A stretch of 64,000 bases of DNA from Streptomyces sp. CG4 (GTDB taxonomy: Bacteria; Actinomycetota; Actinomycetes; Streptomycetales; Streptomycetaceae). Shown one piece after another: positions 25,891-34,647 of the stretch. The position numbers and the translations under genes were made by a program. Location of the stretch: contig NZ_CP163525.1 of NCBI RefSeq assembly GCF_041080655.1, positions 558,001-622,000 of the forward strand. Direction: 5' to 3'. Each line of letters begins with the position of its first letter. Position 1 is the stretch's first letter. The notes below the pieces were generated by a model. The model had not been told where the DNA came from. It did no database searches and saw nothing but the letters and a program-made list of their open reading frames with translations.

Positions 25891-26080
25891 AGCACGTAGC
25901 AGGGGGTGCAGACGGGGGTGTCGCCGAACTCCCCGGGACGGCGAGGCCGAAGATGCCGAGCTTGCTTCTTCATCTACTCGATCAGGGTCTCCGCATAGGT
26001 GTCGGTGTGCTCCAGCTCTCGAACGACCGGCTTGACCTCTTTGTCGCCGAACTCGTGCACCGTGCGGACGCGGAGGTATG
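25880..26080 (-). pseudogene. Acyl-CoA dehydrogenase, N-terminal fragment
   Basis: Read on the minus strand, the sequence gives VRTVHEFGDKEVKPVVRELEH, then DTYAETLIE, a stop codon, and after a shift FGLAVPGEFGDTPVCTPCYVL and ITKELAR. This is the N-terminal helical domain of an acyl-CoA dehydrogenase with a nonsense codon and a frameshift. It ends where the LysR fragment begins. Confidence 0.65.
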
Positions 26081-26150
26081 TGTTACCCACGGAAGCGCGT
26101 GTCTGCCCGTGGAGGTCGGGCCGACCGTCTCAGACGTCGGGCTGCCCGAC

Positions 26151-26670
26151 TCAGAGGGCTCCCTCCGCCCGCAGGACCTCGATCTCGACCGGGCCGTAGC
26201 CGAGTTCGGGAAGGGTTGGTTCGGTGTGCTCGCCGACGGCCGGGACGGCATCCATGCGAGGGACCACGCCTGCCAGGTCGATCGGCGGAAGCAGGGCGGG
26301 AACCTGCGCGCCTCCGGGAATCGACATGTCCCGCCATCGGTCGCGGGCGGCGAGCACGGGGTGGTGAGCCACGAAGCCTTCGACGTCGTTGACCCCGGCG
26401 TTGGCAATGCCGATCTCGTCCAACGCGCTGCGCACCTTCGTACTGTCCGACGCAGCGAAGCGCTCGGCCACGATCGCGTTCAGTTCGGCGCGGTGGGCGA
26501 CGCCCGCGGAGCCGGTGACGAAACGCGGTTGTGCCGTAGCCGGAGTTCGAACAGGGGACCAGTGATGGGAACCGCTCGTGCAACGCGTCCGCCTCCAGCC
26601 CCAATCGGACGGCCGCCCCGGGCACCAGGTTCTGCACGAAAACGTCGGCGTGCGCGAGCAGTTGCTACCA
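26151..26670 (-). pseudogene. CaiB/BaiF CoA-transferase, deleted and frameshifted
   Basis: On the minus strand the N-proximal part reads LLAHADVFVQNLVPGAAVRLG and ends near GYGTT. After an internal deletion and a frame change the C-terminal part reads PRFVTGSAGVAHRAELNAIV, AERFAASDSTKVRSALDEIG, and PELGYGPVEIEVLRAEG with a stop at 26151. The middle of the enzyme is missing. CaiB-type enzymes move CoA between organic acids. Confidence 0.7.
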
Positions 26671-26689
26671 CTCGGGCGGCAGCGCGACG

Positions 26690-27026
26690 GCGCGGCTCCC
26701 GGCCGCGCTGGACGACGCGGCCGTACCCGAGCCCGAGGGCCCGTGGCAGCTGCGGCTCCAGCCGACCGAGACCTTACTTACCATTCCGGTTCAGCGCGCT
26801 CACCGTCAACGCCCATCGCATCCCTACGACACCCCGTACTGCCGTGAAGTCGACGGCTACCCCGGACTCGTCGTCCACGGTCCCCTGCTGGCCCTGCTCA
26901 TGCTGGAACTGGTGCGCAGGAACGCCCCCGAGCGGCAGATCCGGTCGCTGTCCTACCGGCTGCACCGGCCGGCCTTCGTGGGCGAGCACCTCCTCGTCGA
27001 CGGCACCCAGCACCCACGGCGGTCTA
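26690..27026 (+). pseudogene. MaoC/FAS1-like dehydratase, frameshifted C-terminal fragment
   Basis: The plus strand shows ALDDAAVPEPEGPWQLRLQP, then in other frames FRFSALTVNAHRI and YCREVDGYPGLVVHGPLLAL, then LSYRLHRPAFVGEHLLVDGT. This order is typical of the FAS1-like/mesaconyl-CoA hydratase-type dehydratases. At least two frameshifts and the lack of an N-terminus mark it as a relic. Confidence 0.65.
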
Positions 27027-27902
27027 AGCCGACGGGCCTATGAGTTCGTCGGCGACCCACTGGGCGACACCCGTGGGGTACGGCGAGGACAGTCCTAGGA
27101 CGATGTGCCGGAAGCCGGCGTCGATCGCTTCGCCGATCGCGTCCCGGGTGCTGCCGGGGTGGTCGTAGGAGACCGGCAGGTGGATCGAGCGGGTTACCGA
27201 GGCGGGGTCGCGGCCTGTCTCTGTGCAGTAGCGGTCCAGCAGTGCACTGCGGCGGGCGAGGTCGTCGATGTCGCCGCCGCCGGGGATGTTCCACAGGTCG
27301 GCGTGCTCGGCGGCCACGCGCAGGGTGGCGGACGAGCGGCCGCCGATGAGGATCGGCGGGTGGGGGCGCTGGACGGGTTTGGGACTGCCGAAGGCGCCGG
27401 TGAGGTGGTGGTAGGTGCCGTGGAAGTCGAAGGGGTCGGGCTCCGTCCACAACCGCCGGATCACCGTACAGGCTTCAGCGAGGCTCCCCATGGCATGTGC
27501 GGAATCGTGGAAGGGCAGTCCGTGCGCTTCGTATTCGCGCCGGGCCAGCGGATGGCTGGGGCGTGAGCCGACGCCGATGCCGAAGTCGAGCCGGCCGCCG
27601 GAGACGACGTCGACGGTCGTGGCGATCTTGGCCAGCATCGCGGGCGGCCGGAACCGGTTGCTGGTCACGAGCAGACCGATGCGCAGGCGCCGGGTGTGGG
27701 CGGCGAGGGCCGAGAGCAGCGTCCAGCCCTCGTAGGTCGGTCCACCGGGATCGCCGAAGATCGGCATGAGGTGATCGAACAACCATGCGTGCTCGATCTC
27801 CGGGATCCCGTCCGCCTCGCGCCAGACCCGCAGGACATCGTGGTAGTCGACCTGGGAGGGGGCGGTCATGATTCCGAAACGAGGCCGAGGTGTGTGCGGC
27901 AT
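27024..27902 (-). CDS. LLM-class (F420-dependent) oxidoreductase
   Basis: 292 residues from ATG 27902 (MPHTPRPRFGIMTAP). Luciferase-like monooxygenase features: EIEHAWLFDHLMPIFGDPGGPTYEGW, RLRIGLLVTSNRFRPPAMLAKIATTVDVVSGGRLDFGIGVG, and HPPILIGGRSSATLRVAAEHADLWN. Actinobacterial members usually use cofactor F420. The gene is divergent from the TetR gene at 28225, whose probable operators lie at 28150-28191, so TetR control is likely. Its 3' end runs into the decayed CoA cluster. Confidence 0.85.
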   Translation of the reverse strand: MPHTPRPRFGIMTAPSQVDYHDVLRVWREADGIPEIEHAWLFDHLMPIFGDPGGPTYEGWTLLSALAAHTRRLRIGLLVTSNRFRPPAMLAKIATTVDVVSGGRLDFGIGVGSRPSHPLARREYEAHGLPFHDSAHAMGSLAEACTVIRRLWTEPDPFDFHGTYHHLTGAFGSPKPVQRPHPPILIGGRSSATLRVAAEHADLWNIPGGGDIDDLARRSALLDRYCTETGRDPASVTRSIHLPVSYDHPGSTRDAIGEAIDAGFRHIVLGLSSPYPTGVAQWVADELIGPSA

Positions 27903-28149
27903 GAGCTGCTGGTCCTTTCGACGTGGGGAACTTGGTTCGCTGCTGCCGGGCGGGCGTTCCGCGAACACGGGGCTGCGCCAAGGGACATGGGCGCCGACCT
28001 GCGACGCTCAGCGGCGCCGCAGTGACTGGTCGAGCAATGCAAGGGGGCGGATCGGCAACCGATTACAGGAAGGGGGAGCTCACAGCGAGGGCGAGGCTGG
28101 ACTGGACTGAGCTGGACTGTCGGGCCGGCACTCTGACACCATGAGCAAG

Positions 28150-28191
28150 CGGAACATCGTTCCGGTAGGAACGATACGGAACAGCGTTCCG
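28150..28191. promoter_or_regulatory. Two identical-type TetR operators
   Basis: CGGAAC-ATC-GTTCCG (28150-28164) and CGGAAC-AGC-GTTCCG (28177-28191) are perfect 6-bp inverted repeats with 3-base spacers, 27 bases apart centre to centre. A further half site, GGAACG, lies between them. They sit 34-75 bases upstream of the tetR start at 28225. The rest of 27903-28149 shows no gene. Confidence 0.8.
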
Positions 28192-28224
28192 TTTAGCAAG
28201 TGTGGTTGTGGAAGGAGCGGTGCG

Positions 28225-28842
28225 ATGAACGACAGCGGCGAAGGAGCAGGACGCGCGGCTCAGTCCAAGCGGAGCGACGCCCGGCGCAACAAGGAGACGC
28301 TGCTCGAGGCGGCCGCGGCGGCATTCGTCGCATCGGGCGTGGAAGCGCCTGTACGCGACATCGCGGCCAGAGCCGGTGTCGGGGTGGGCACGATCTACCG
28401 CCACTTCCCGGCGCGCGCGGATCTCATCGTCGCCGTCTACCGGCATCAGGTGGAGAGCCTGGCCGAGGCCGGACCCGCCCTGCTGAAGACGAGTACAACT
28501 CCCCATGCCGCCCTCGGACAGTGGATCGATCTCTTCGTCGACTTCTTGGTCACCAAGCACGGACTGGCCGGTGTCCTGAAGTCCAACAATGCCGGCTTCG
28601 ACGCGCTGCACGCCTACTTCTTGGACCGCCTGGTGCCTGTCTGCACTCAGCTGCTGGAAGCCGCGGAGGCCGCCGGCGAGATCCGCTCCGACCTGCAGGC
28701 CTACGAGCTGATGCGCGGCGTCGGGAACCTCTGCATCGGCGCGGAGAGCGATCCCCGGTACGACGCGCGTCGACTGGTCCAGCTCCTGATCACGGGCCTA
28801 CGCGCCGACCACACCGACCACCGGTCCAGCAGCCGCGGCTGA
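28225..28842 (+). CDS. TetR-family regulator
   Basis: 205 residues from ATG 28225, selected over 28141 because GGAAGGAG precedes it and the two palindromes would otherwise be coding. The helix-turn-helix part is KETLLEAAAAAFVASGVEAPVRDIAARAGVGVGTIYRHFPARADLIVAVYR. The C-terminal half (WIDLFVDFLVTKHGLAGVLK) resembles the SbtR-like group. It probably binds CGGAAC-N3-GTTCCG and controls itself and the divergent LLM oxidoreductase gene. Confidence 0.88.
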   Translation: MNDSGEGAGRAAQSKRSDARRNKETLLEAAAAAFVASGVEAPVRDIAARAGVGVGTIYRHFPARADLIVAVYRHQVESLAEAGPALLKTSTTPHAALGQWIDLFVDFLVTKHGLAGVLKSNNAGFDALHAYFLDRLVPVCTQLLEAAEAAGEIRSDLQAYELMRGVGNLCIGAESDPRYDARRLVQLLITGLRADHTDHRSSSRG

Positions 28843-28867
28843 GAGAAGGGCGGGTGCGAAGCCGTGG

Positions 28868-28959
28868 TCAGCACCAGATCGCCGTAATCAGAGCCAGAGC
28901 GCCGTCATCAGAACCAGATCATTGTCGTCAGCACCAGATCCGCTCGTCAGAACCAGATC
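28868..28959. repeat. Five tandem 20-bp repeats at the 3' end of a gene
   Basis: The 13-mer TCAGAACCAGATC (or TCAGCACCAGATC, TCAGAGCCAGAGC) occurs at 28868, 28888, 28908, 28928 and 28947, a period of 20, 20, 20 and 19. The last copy encodes, on the minus strand, the final IWF and stop of the gene at 28947-29567. The other copies are extra, non-coding duplicates of that gene end. Confidence 0.8.
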
Positions 28960-29567
28960 CGCGAGGACATCAGGCCCAGGCCCGCTGCCGCAGCCTGTCT
29001 CCACACCCGCAGCGGCTGGTCGAGAATGTCGACGGCCTCCTTGTCCCCGGGCCAGTCATCGATACGGCCAAGCACCTGCTCCCGTTCCGCTCCGGACAGT
29101 GCGAGCACGGACTCGACGGCTTCCAGGTGACCGCGCACCTCGGCGGCGGTCAGTACCGCGTCTCCCGCCCAACCCGGCAGGATCCGGGCGCGCTGCGGAC
29201 CCAGGCCGTGGAACAGGGCCGCCACGGGATTGTCCTTGCGTACGGAGACGATGAACGGCTCGACATCCTCGTCGAATCGCTCCCACCACTCCATGACATG
29301 CAGCTCACACGCGTCGTCCAGGGCGTCGAAGGCCGATGCGTTGACCATGTCGTACAGCTGCAGTGCCGCATCGGTGGTGTAGCCGTCGGGTCGCGCGACC
29401 GGCACCGCCCCGCCGCCGCGAGCCACGTCCTTCTCCCAGCGCGACCAGGCGTCCTGCGCCGACTCGTGCTCCCCCATCTCCTTGATCATCGGCCCTGCGA
29501 CCGAGGCGATCTCCGCCACCTGCTCGTCGCTCAGCGCTCCCACCGCCCACCAGCTGGACATGCCCAT
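28947..29567 (-). CDS. Hypothetical protein of unknown family
   Basis: 206 residues from ATG 29567 (MGMSSWWAVGALSDEQVAEIAS). It is acidic and mostly helical, rich in Trp and Ala, with no signal peptide or membrane helix. Notable stretches are TTDAALQLYDMVNASAFDALDD and DDWPGDKEAVDILDQPLRVW. I do not recognise the family; some features recall small DUF1877-type cytoplasmic proteins, but this is weak. Its last codons are part of a tandem repeat that continues beyond the stop. Confidence 0.65.
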   Translation of the reverse strand: MGMSSWWAVGALSDEQVAEIASVAGPMIKEMGEHESAQDAWSRWEKDVARGGGAVPVARPDGYTTDAALQLYDMVNASAFDALDDACELHVMEWWERFDEDVEPFIVSVRKDNPVAALFHGLGPQRARILPGWAGDAVLTAAEVRGHLEAVESVLALSGAEREQVLGRIDDWPGDKEAVDILDQPLRVWRQAAAAGLGLMSSRIWF

Positions 29568-29688
29568 ACCGCTCGCCTTCCCCCGTATCCGACTTCACCG
29601 ACTCGGCACCCACCCGGTCACCACCGTGGCCGCGTTCGAGAGCCCGTACGCACATCATGGCAACGGGCACTGACAATGCCCGGCCTGA

Positions 29689-29744
29689 TCGGCTCTCACA
29701 TCTCGTCTCGGCTCTCACATCTTTCTTAGATTCGGTTGTGAGAG
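29689..29744. promoter_or_regulatory. Direct repeats upstream of a secreted hydrolase gene
   Basis: TCGGCTCTCACATCT occurs twice without mismatch, at 29689-29703 and 29708-29722 (19-base period). GTGAGAG, the complement of CTCTCAC, follows at 29738-29744, ten bases before the GTG start at 29754. This looks like a binding array for a regulator of the downstream gene. Confidence 0.6.
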
Positions 29745-29753
29745 TCCACGGCC

Positions 29754-31748
29754 GTGAAGGCGAGGAAACTCAAGAAGACGAAGACACAGACCAAGGTCAT
29801 CGCAGTGAGCAGTGCGCTCGTGACGGTCGGCGTGATCGGTACGGCCACCGCGTTCGGTACCGGCACGGAGGAACCCCGGCGCATCGAAGCGCACGGATCG
29901 CAGCTCTCCGTACCGGTCGACGGGGGCCGCGCCACAGTCGACCTCACGTCCCTGGCGGTGCGGGCCCGAGCGGACGACGGCCGCACATGGCAGTTGTCGG
30001 CTCCGGCCGCCGGTGATCTGGGCGCGCCGGGGAGGGTCAGCATCCATGAGGGGAAGGCCAGTTGGCGGTACGGCGACAGGGGGCTGACCGTCACCGCGTC
30101 CGCGCAGGATGGACGCCTGGCCGTCACCGTGCGCTCGGCTCGGCAGTCCAGCCTGACCTGGCCGGTCTCCGGCACGGACCGGACGACCGAGGAACTGCAG
30201 GTCCCGCGCGGTGAGGGCTTGTCCATTCCGGTCGCCGACCGGTGGTGGAACTCCGCGTCGGCGGGCCTGGCGGGCAACGGGGCCGACATGGCCGAGGGCC
30301 TGACCATGCCGTTCTGGGGCACCAGTCAGTCCGGGCAGCACGGCGCGAGCTACATCGTCGAGTCCGACATCGGCACGACCCTCAAGTTCGTCTCCTCCGG
30401 CGGGCATCTGCACACGGAGGCCGAGCATGAATTCGCGCCGCGGCAGGCCACGGGGAACTACGCCGTGACCTTCGCGCTCACCGACGGATCGCCCGTCGCC
30501 GCGGCGCGCGACTACCGTGCTTGGCTCCAGGACCACGGTGGCATCACGACACTGCGGCAGAAGATCGCCCGCAATCCCGAAGCCGCCAAGCTGATGGGCG
30601 CTTTCCACGCCTACACGTGGGGCCAGGCTCGTACCGCCGAGGGCGTCCGGCGCCTGCGGGAGCTGGGGATCGACCGGATGTGGCTGGGATACGACGCCGA
30701 CGGCAACCCCATGGACCGCAAGGCCACGCGCCTGGCCCAGCAGGCCGGATATCTCGTCGGGCCCTACGACTCCTGGGCCAACGCGCAGGATCCGGCATCG
30801 GCCGACACCTCTGTCTCCGCCTGGCCCGCCCCGGTGTGGCAGGACGCCTGTGTGCGCCGGGCGGACGGCACGCTCGTGACCGGTTTCGGTGGCCGCGGCT
30901 GCTACGTGAGCTCCGAGGCGCTCCGGCGCGCCGAACCCTCCCGGCACTATCTGGCCGACCGCACCAAGGAGATGACCGCCAACGGCGCCACGAGCTACTT
31001 CCTGGACGTCGACGCCGCGGGTGAACTGTTCACCGATCACTCTCCGGCGCATCCGATGACCAAGGCGCAGGACCGGCGCAACCGGTTGGCACGCATGGCC
31101 TGGCTGTCCGGCGACCGTCGCCTGGTGCTCGGTTCGGAGAGCGCGGGCTCGTGGGCGAACGGCGTGCTGTCCTTCAGCCATGGCTCGGGCACACCGGTCG
31201 ACGACCGGCTGTGGAAGCTGGAGAAGGACCGCAAGACGTGGGGCGGCTACACGCCTTACAACGCTCCGGCGGTCTATTTCAAGCCCGTTCGCCTCCCGGC
31301 CGACCTCGCCAAGACGATGTACGACCCGAGGTACCGGGTGCCGCTCTATCAGACGGTCCTGCACGACTCGGTGATCAGCACCGAACGCTGGGAGCTGTCC
31401 TGGTCGAAACTGCCGGACCAGAGCCGTACCCGCGCTCTGCTCGCGATGCTATACAACGTGCCTCTCAACCTGGTCCTCGACCAGGACGAGCTGGACCGGC
31501 ACGGCAAGGAGATCGCCCAGGTGCAGCGGTACTTCGAGCCATTGCACAAGGCTGCGGCCACGCAGCCGATGACCGACTTCCGCTGGCTGACGGACGACCA
31601 TCTCGTGCAGCGGACCACGTTCGGCAAGGGGGTGCTGACCGTGACGGCCAACTTCTCCACCACATCCCACGACGGGCTGCCCGCCGGGTGTGTCGACGCG
31701 GTGGTCAACGGCGGTGCCAGGCACCGGTTGTGCCCCACGGGGTTGTGA
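29754..31748 (+). CDS. Secreted glycoside hydrolase-like protein (GH101/DUF5696-like)
   Basis: 664 residues from GTG 29754. A basic N-terminus (RKLKKTKTQTK) and hydrophobic segment form a signal peptide. Residues about 35-260 are beta-rich (VPVDGGRATVDLTSLAVRAR), as in the N-terminal sandwich of large glycosidases. From about 275 a TIM-barrel-like part follows: KLMGAFHAYTWGQ, LRELGIDRMWLGYDADGN, ATSYFLDVDAAGELF, RLVLGSESAGSW. LDVDA is a plausible nucleophile strand and GSESAG a plausible acid, by analogy with GH101-like enzymes. The C-terminus is another beta domain. The substrate is unknown. The ribosome site is weak. Confidence 0.55.
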   Translation: MKARKLKKTKTQTKVIAVSSALVTVGVIGTATAFGTGTEEPRRIEAHGSQLSVPVDGGRATVDLTSLAVRARADDGRTWQLSAPAAGDLGAPGRVSIHEGKASWRYGDRGLTVTASAQDGRLAVTVRSARQSSLTWPVSGTDRTTEELQVPRGEGLSIPVADRWWNSASAGLAGNGADMAEGLTMPFWGTSQSGQHGASYIVESDIGTTLKFVSSGGHLHTEAEHEFAPRQATGNYAVTFALTDGSPVAAARDYRAWLQDHGGITTLRQKIARNPEAAKLMGAFHAYTWGQARTAEGVRRLRELGIDRMWLGYDADGNPMDRKATRLAQQAGYLVGPYDSWANAQDPASADTSVSAWPAPVWQDACVRRADGTLVTGFGGRGCYVSSEALRRAEPSRHYLADRTKEMTANGATSYFLDVDAAGELFTDHSPAHPMTKAQDRRNRLARMAWLSGDRRLVLGSESAGSWANGVLSFSHGSGTPVDDRLWKLEKDRKTWGGYTPYNAPAVYFKPVRLPADLAKTMYDPRYRVPLYQTVLHDSVISTERWELSWSKLPDQSRTRALLAMLYNVPLNLVLDQDELDRHGKEIAQVQRYFEPLHKAAATQPMTDFRWLTDDHLVQRTTFGKGVLTVTANFSTTSHDGLPAGCVDAVVNGGARHRLCPTGL

Positions 31749-31982
31749 TGCGAGTCCGGCTCTCCGCACACCCGGCCGCGAGGCAGCTGCAACGGCTGCC
31801 GGCCAGCCACGTCGTCCGCCCGCAGGCCGCGACTTTCGCCGGTCGGCCGGATCGACAGCGGTCGCCGGTCCTGCCGCCGGTCGGCCGCATCGGCGCCGGG
31901 CATCCCCTACGGATACCCTGAGGGACAATATCGGGGGCCGACCCGGATGTGCGGAGGGCCGACGAGCCGTCAGCCTTGATCC

Positions 31983-33266
31983 ATGTCGAATTCTCTCCCG
32001 CGCCACCGCAGCAGCGGCTCCGGGCGGCGACGAACCCTCGCCGCCTGCGCCGTTGCCGCTTTCTGCACACTGACCGCCGCTCTCCCCGCCGGTGCGGCCA
32101 CGGGTGCCGCCCGCACCGGTTCGCCCCCGTCCTCCGCTCGCCCCCTCTCCCTTCCCGCGCCGACCGGGCAATACCGGGTCGGCGAGGTGGAGTTGCATTT
32201 AGTGGACCACTCACGGCCCGACCCATGGCATCCCGCGCAGGACCGGCGCGAGCTGATGGTCAGCGTGTACTACCCCGCGACGCACACGGCCGGGCGTCCG
32301 GCGGCCCCGTACATGCTGCCCGCGGCGGCCGGCCACTTCGACAAGGTCACAGCGAACGACTACCTCTCGCTGCATGTCCCGGCCGGCCGGGCTGACTGGG
32401 CCCGCACCACGACCCACGTGGCCCAGAGCGCCCCGGTGGCCGCCGGTCGCGGTGGGCGGCTTCCTGTGGCGCTCTATTCCCCGGGGCTGGGCGAGCCGCG
32501 CACCTGGGGCACGGCGGCTGCGGCCGATCTGGCCAGCCGCGGCTACGTGGTCGTCGCCATCGACCACACCTACGAGTCGCCCGAGGTCCAGTTCCCGAAC
32601 GGCTCCCTCGCCACCGTGTCGCTGCCCTCGGACGACGGCAACGCCTTCATACGTAAGGCGCTGGCCGTGCGGGTGACCGACACCAGCTTCGTCCTGGACC
32701 AGCTCCGGGTGTTGAACAGCGGGCGCAATCCCGACGCGGACGGACAGCCGTTGCCAGCCGGCCTGACCGGGGCGCTGGATCTGGCCGAGGTGGGCATGTT
32801 CGGCCATTCCATGGGCGGCACCGCAGCCGCACTGGCGATGGACGCCGACCACCGCATCACCGCGGGCATCGATATTGACGGCAATCTGGCCTACACCGAC
32901 GGCTCGCTGATGCCGGTCGCCCAACACGGCCTCGACCGGCCCTTCCTGCTCATGGGCAAGGACGGCAAGACCGACACCGGCCCGGGCTGGCAGGCGTTCC
33001 GCACCCACACTCCTGGGTGGACCCGTCAGCTCACCCTGCTCGGTTCGGAGCACGCCTCGTTCACGGACGCGGAGGTTCTGGTGCCGCAGCTGCATCTGAG
33101 GCCCTCCGACCAGATCGACGACATAGGCACCATCGACCCGGCCACCGCAATACGCACCAACGAGGCCTACGTCTCGGCCTACTTCGACCACTGGCTACGC
33201 GGCCGCAGCGGACGGCTGCTGGAGGAGCCGTCACCCAAGTACCCGGACATGGTGTTCGTGAAGTGA
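31983..33266 (+). CDS. Secreted alpha/beta hydrolase, PAF-acetylhydrolase-like
   Basis: 427 residues from ATG 31983. A long signal peptide (RRRTLAACAVAAFCTLTAALPAGA) precedes the hydrolase. The nucleophile elbow is GHSMGG (about residue 280). Before it come LPVALYSPGLGEPRTWGTA, which forms the oxyanion region, and RGYVVVAIDHTYESPE. Near the C-terminus ASF after SEH provides the likely catalytic His. This matches the platelet-activating-factor acetylhydrolase/lipase group of Streptomyces. It acts outside the cell on ester lipids, substrate not determined. It stands alone, with 234 bases upstream that show no gene. Confidence 0.8.
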   Translation: MSNSLPRHRSSGSGRRRTLAACAVAAFCTLTAALPAGAATGAARTGSPPSSARPLSLPAPTGQYRVGEVELHLVDHSRPDPWHPAQDRRELMVSVYYPATHTAGRPAAPYMLPAAAGHFDKVTANDYLSLHVPAGRADWARTTTHVAQSAPVAAGRGGRLPVALYSPGLGEPRTWGTAAAADLASRGYVVVAIDHTYESPEVQFPNGSLATVSLPSDDGNAFIRKALAVRVTDTSFVLDQLRVLNSGRNPDADGQPLPAGLTGALDLAEVGMFGHSMGGTAAALAMDADHRITAGIDIDGNLAYTDGSLMPVAQHGLDRPFLLMGKDGKTDTGPGWQAFRTHTPGWTRQLTLLGSEHASFTDAEVLVPQLHLRPSDQIDDIGTIDPATAIRTNEAYVSAYFDHWLRGRSGRLLEEPSPKYPDMVFVK

Positions 33267-33560
33267 AGGCGGCGCCGTCGAGGAGAGTCGAGGAGAAGGG
33301 AGGGGAAGGCAGGGGCACTGCAGGCGGCTACCCCGCGGGGCGCGCCCCGCTCGTGCCCCGGGAGCGGCGCCGGCCGACGAGGTGCCGACCGTACCGACGG
33401 TACCTCCACTGCGTCCGAGGGACTGACGAGACATCATGCCCCCACATGTAGCCGGGAGTTTGCCAGTCGTCCGTAGACCCGGTACGGCCGCGTGCGCTGT
33501 GCTGGTCACGGTCGGCGGCTTATGGTGGGCCGTCACTTGCGTCCGTTCTGAGGGGAACCG

Positions 33561-34553
33561 ATGGAGCCCAGGACCAGGATCGTGAGATACGCCGCCGTCT
33601 GCGCGGCAGCCCTTCTGCTCTGTGCCGGCGTGACCACCGCGGCGTCCGCCGACAGTACCAAGGCCGGACCGAACCCGTTGGCTGGCCGACTGGACGCCTA
33701 CTGGACCCCCGCTCGTATGGCGGCCGCGCTGCCCGCCGACACCCGCAAAGGTTCCCAGACCGCCACGCCTGCGCCCACCGTGTCCCCTGCGGTGGACGGA
33801 CCGCAGCCGGGCGAGTACATCCCGCCGAGCCGGAGCTTCGACGGCATCCCCGAGGCCGGCACCTTCTTCTGGACGGACGCCACCGGCACCGGCCGCACCT
33901 GCAGCGGCTCCGTCGTGCACAGCCCCGGCCGCGATCTGGTGCTGAGTGCCGGGCACTGCCTGAAGGGCTACGCGGGCACCTCGCCCAAGCGTCATCTGGC
34001 CTTCGTGCCGCAGTACCACGACACCCTCAAACCGTTCGGGATCTTTCCGGTGCGGACCGACGGCGTCTACGTCTCGCAGCAGTACTACGACCTGGGTGAG
34101 CACGCGGGCGCCGCGTACGACTTCGCGTTCGCGGTCACCGAACCCAACCAGGACGGAACGCGCCTGGAGGACGCGGTCGGTGGAGTGCGCCTGCTCACCG
34201 GGACGGGTTACTACCACGTGCCGGTGCGGATGATCGGCTACCCGTCGGGCGCGGAGAAGCCTCTGGAGTGCTGGAGCTGGACCACCCGGTGGGACAGTGA
34301 CGACCCGGCCGACCCGGGTACGTTCCCACGCATCGCCTGCGACGCCTTCGTGGGCGGGACCAGCGGCGGCCCCATGCTCGTGCCGTGGCCGGGCGGATGG
34401 GCGGTCATCGGGGTCATCGGCGGCTACCACACCGGCGGCAACACCCCGCAGATCTCCTACAGCGCCTACTTCGGCGCCGCCACCCAGTCCCTCTATCGCG
34501 CGGCGGTCACCGGGGCCCCACCCGCCGGCCCGCACCTCACCGGCGGTTCGTGA
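33561..34553 (+). CDS. Secreted trypsin-like serine protease
   Basis: 330 residues from ATG 33561 with GAGGGGA upstream. A signal peptide (YAAVCAAALLLCAGVTTAASA) is followed by a pro-like region. The catalytic triad is visible: His132 in LVLSAGHC, Asp in YDFAFAV, and Ser268 in FVGGTSGGPML. Two Cys flank the His region, as in trypsin-like folds. It resembles the secreted peptidase group widespread in Streptomyces. The upstream 294 bases have no gene. Confidence 0.88.
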   Translation: MEPRTRIVRYAAVCAAALLLCAGVTTAASADSTKAGPNPLAGRLDAYWTPARMAAALPADTRKGSQTATPAPTVSPAVDGPQPGEYIPPSRSFDGIPEAGTFFWTDATGTGRTCSGSVVHSPGRDLVLSAGHCLKGYAGTSPKRHLAFVPQYHDTLKPFGIFPVRTDGVYVSQQYYDLGEHAGAAYDFAFAVTEPNQDGTRLEDAVGGVRLLTGTGYYHVPVRMIGYPSGAEKPLECWSWTTRWDSDDPADPGTFPRIACDAFVGGTSGGPMLVPWPGGWAVIGVIGGYHTGGNTPQISYSAYFGAATQSLYRAAVTGAPPAGPHLTGGS

Positions 34554-34647
34554 GCCGCCAGGAAACAATGGCTGCACGTCCACCGCCGAGGGCGCGTCAC
34601 CGTGGCACGATAGTGATGCATATCACCCTACTGAGGGGGTATCGGCC

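Noticed and set aside
28868..28959. CRISPR array
   Set aside because: The period is only 20 bases with no spacers of separate sequence; it is a simple tandem duplication of a gene end.
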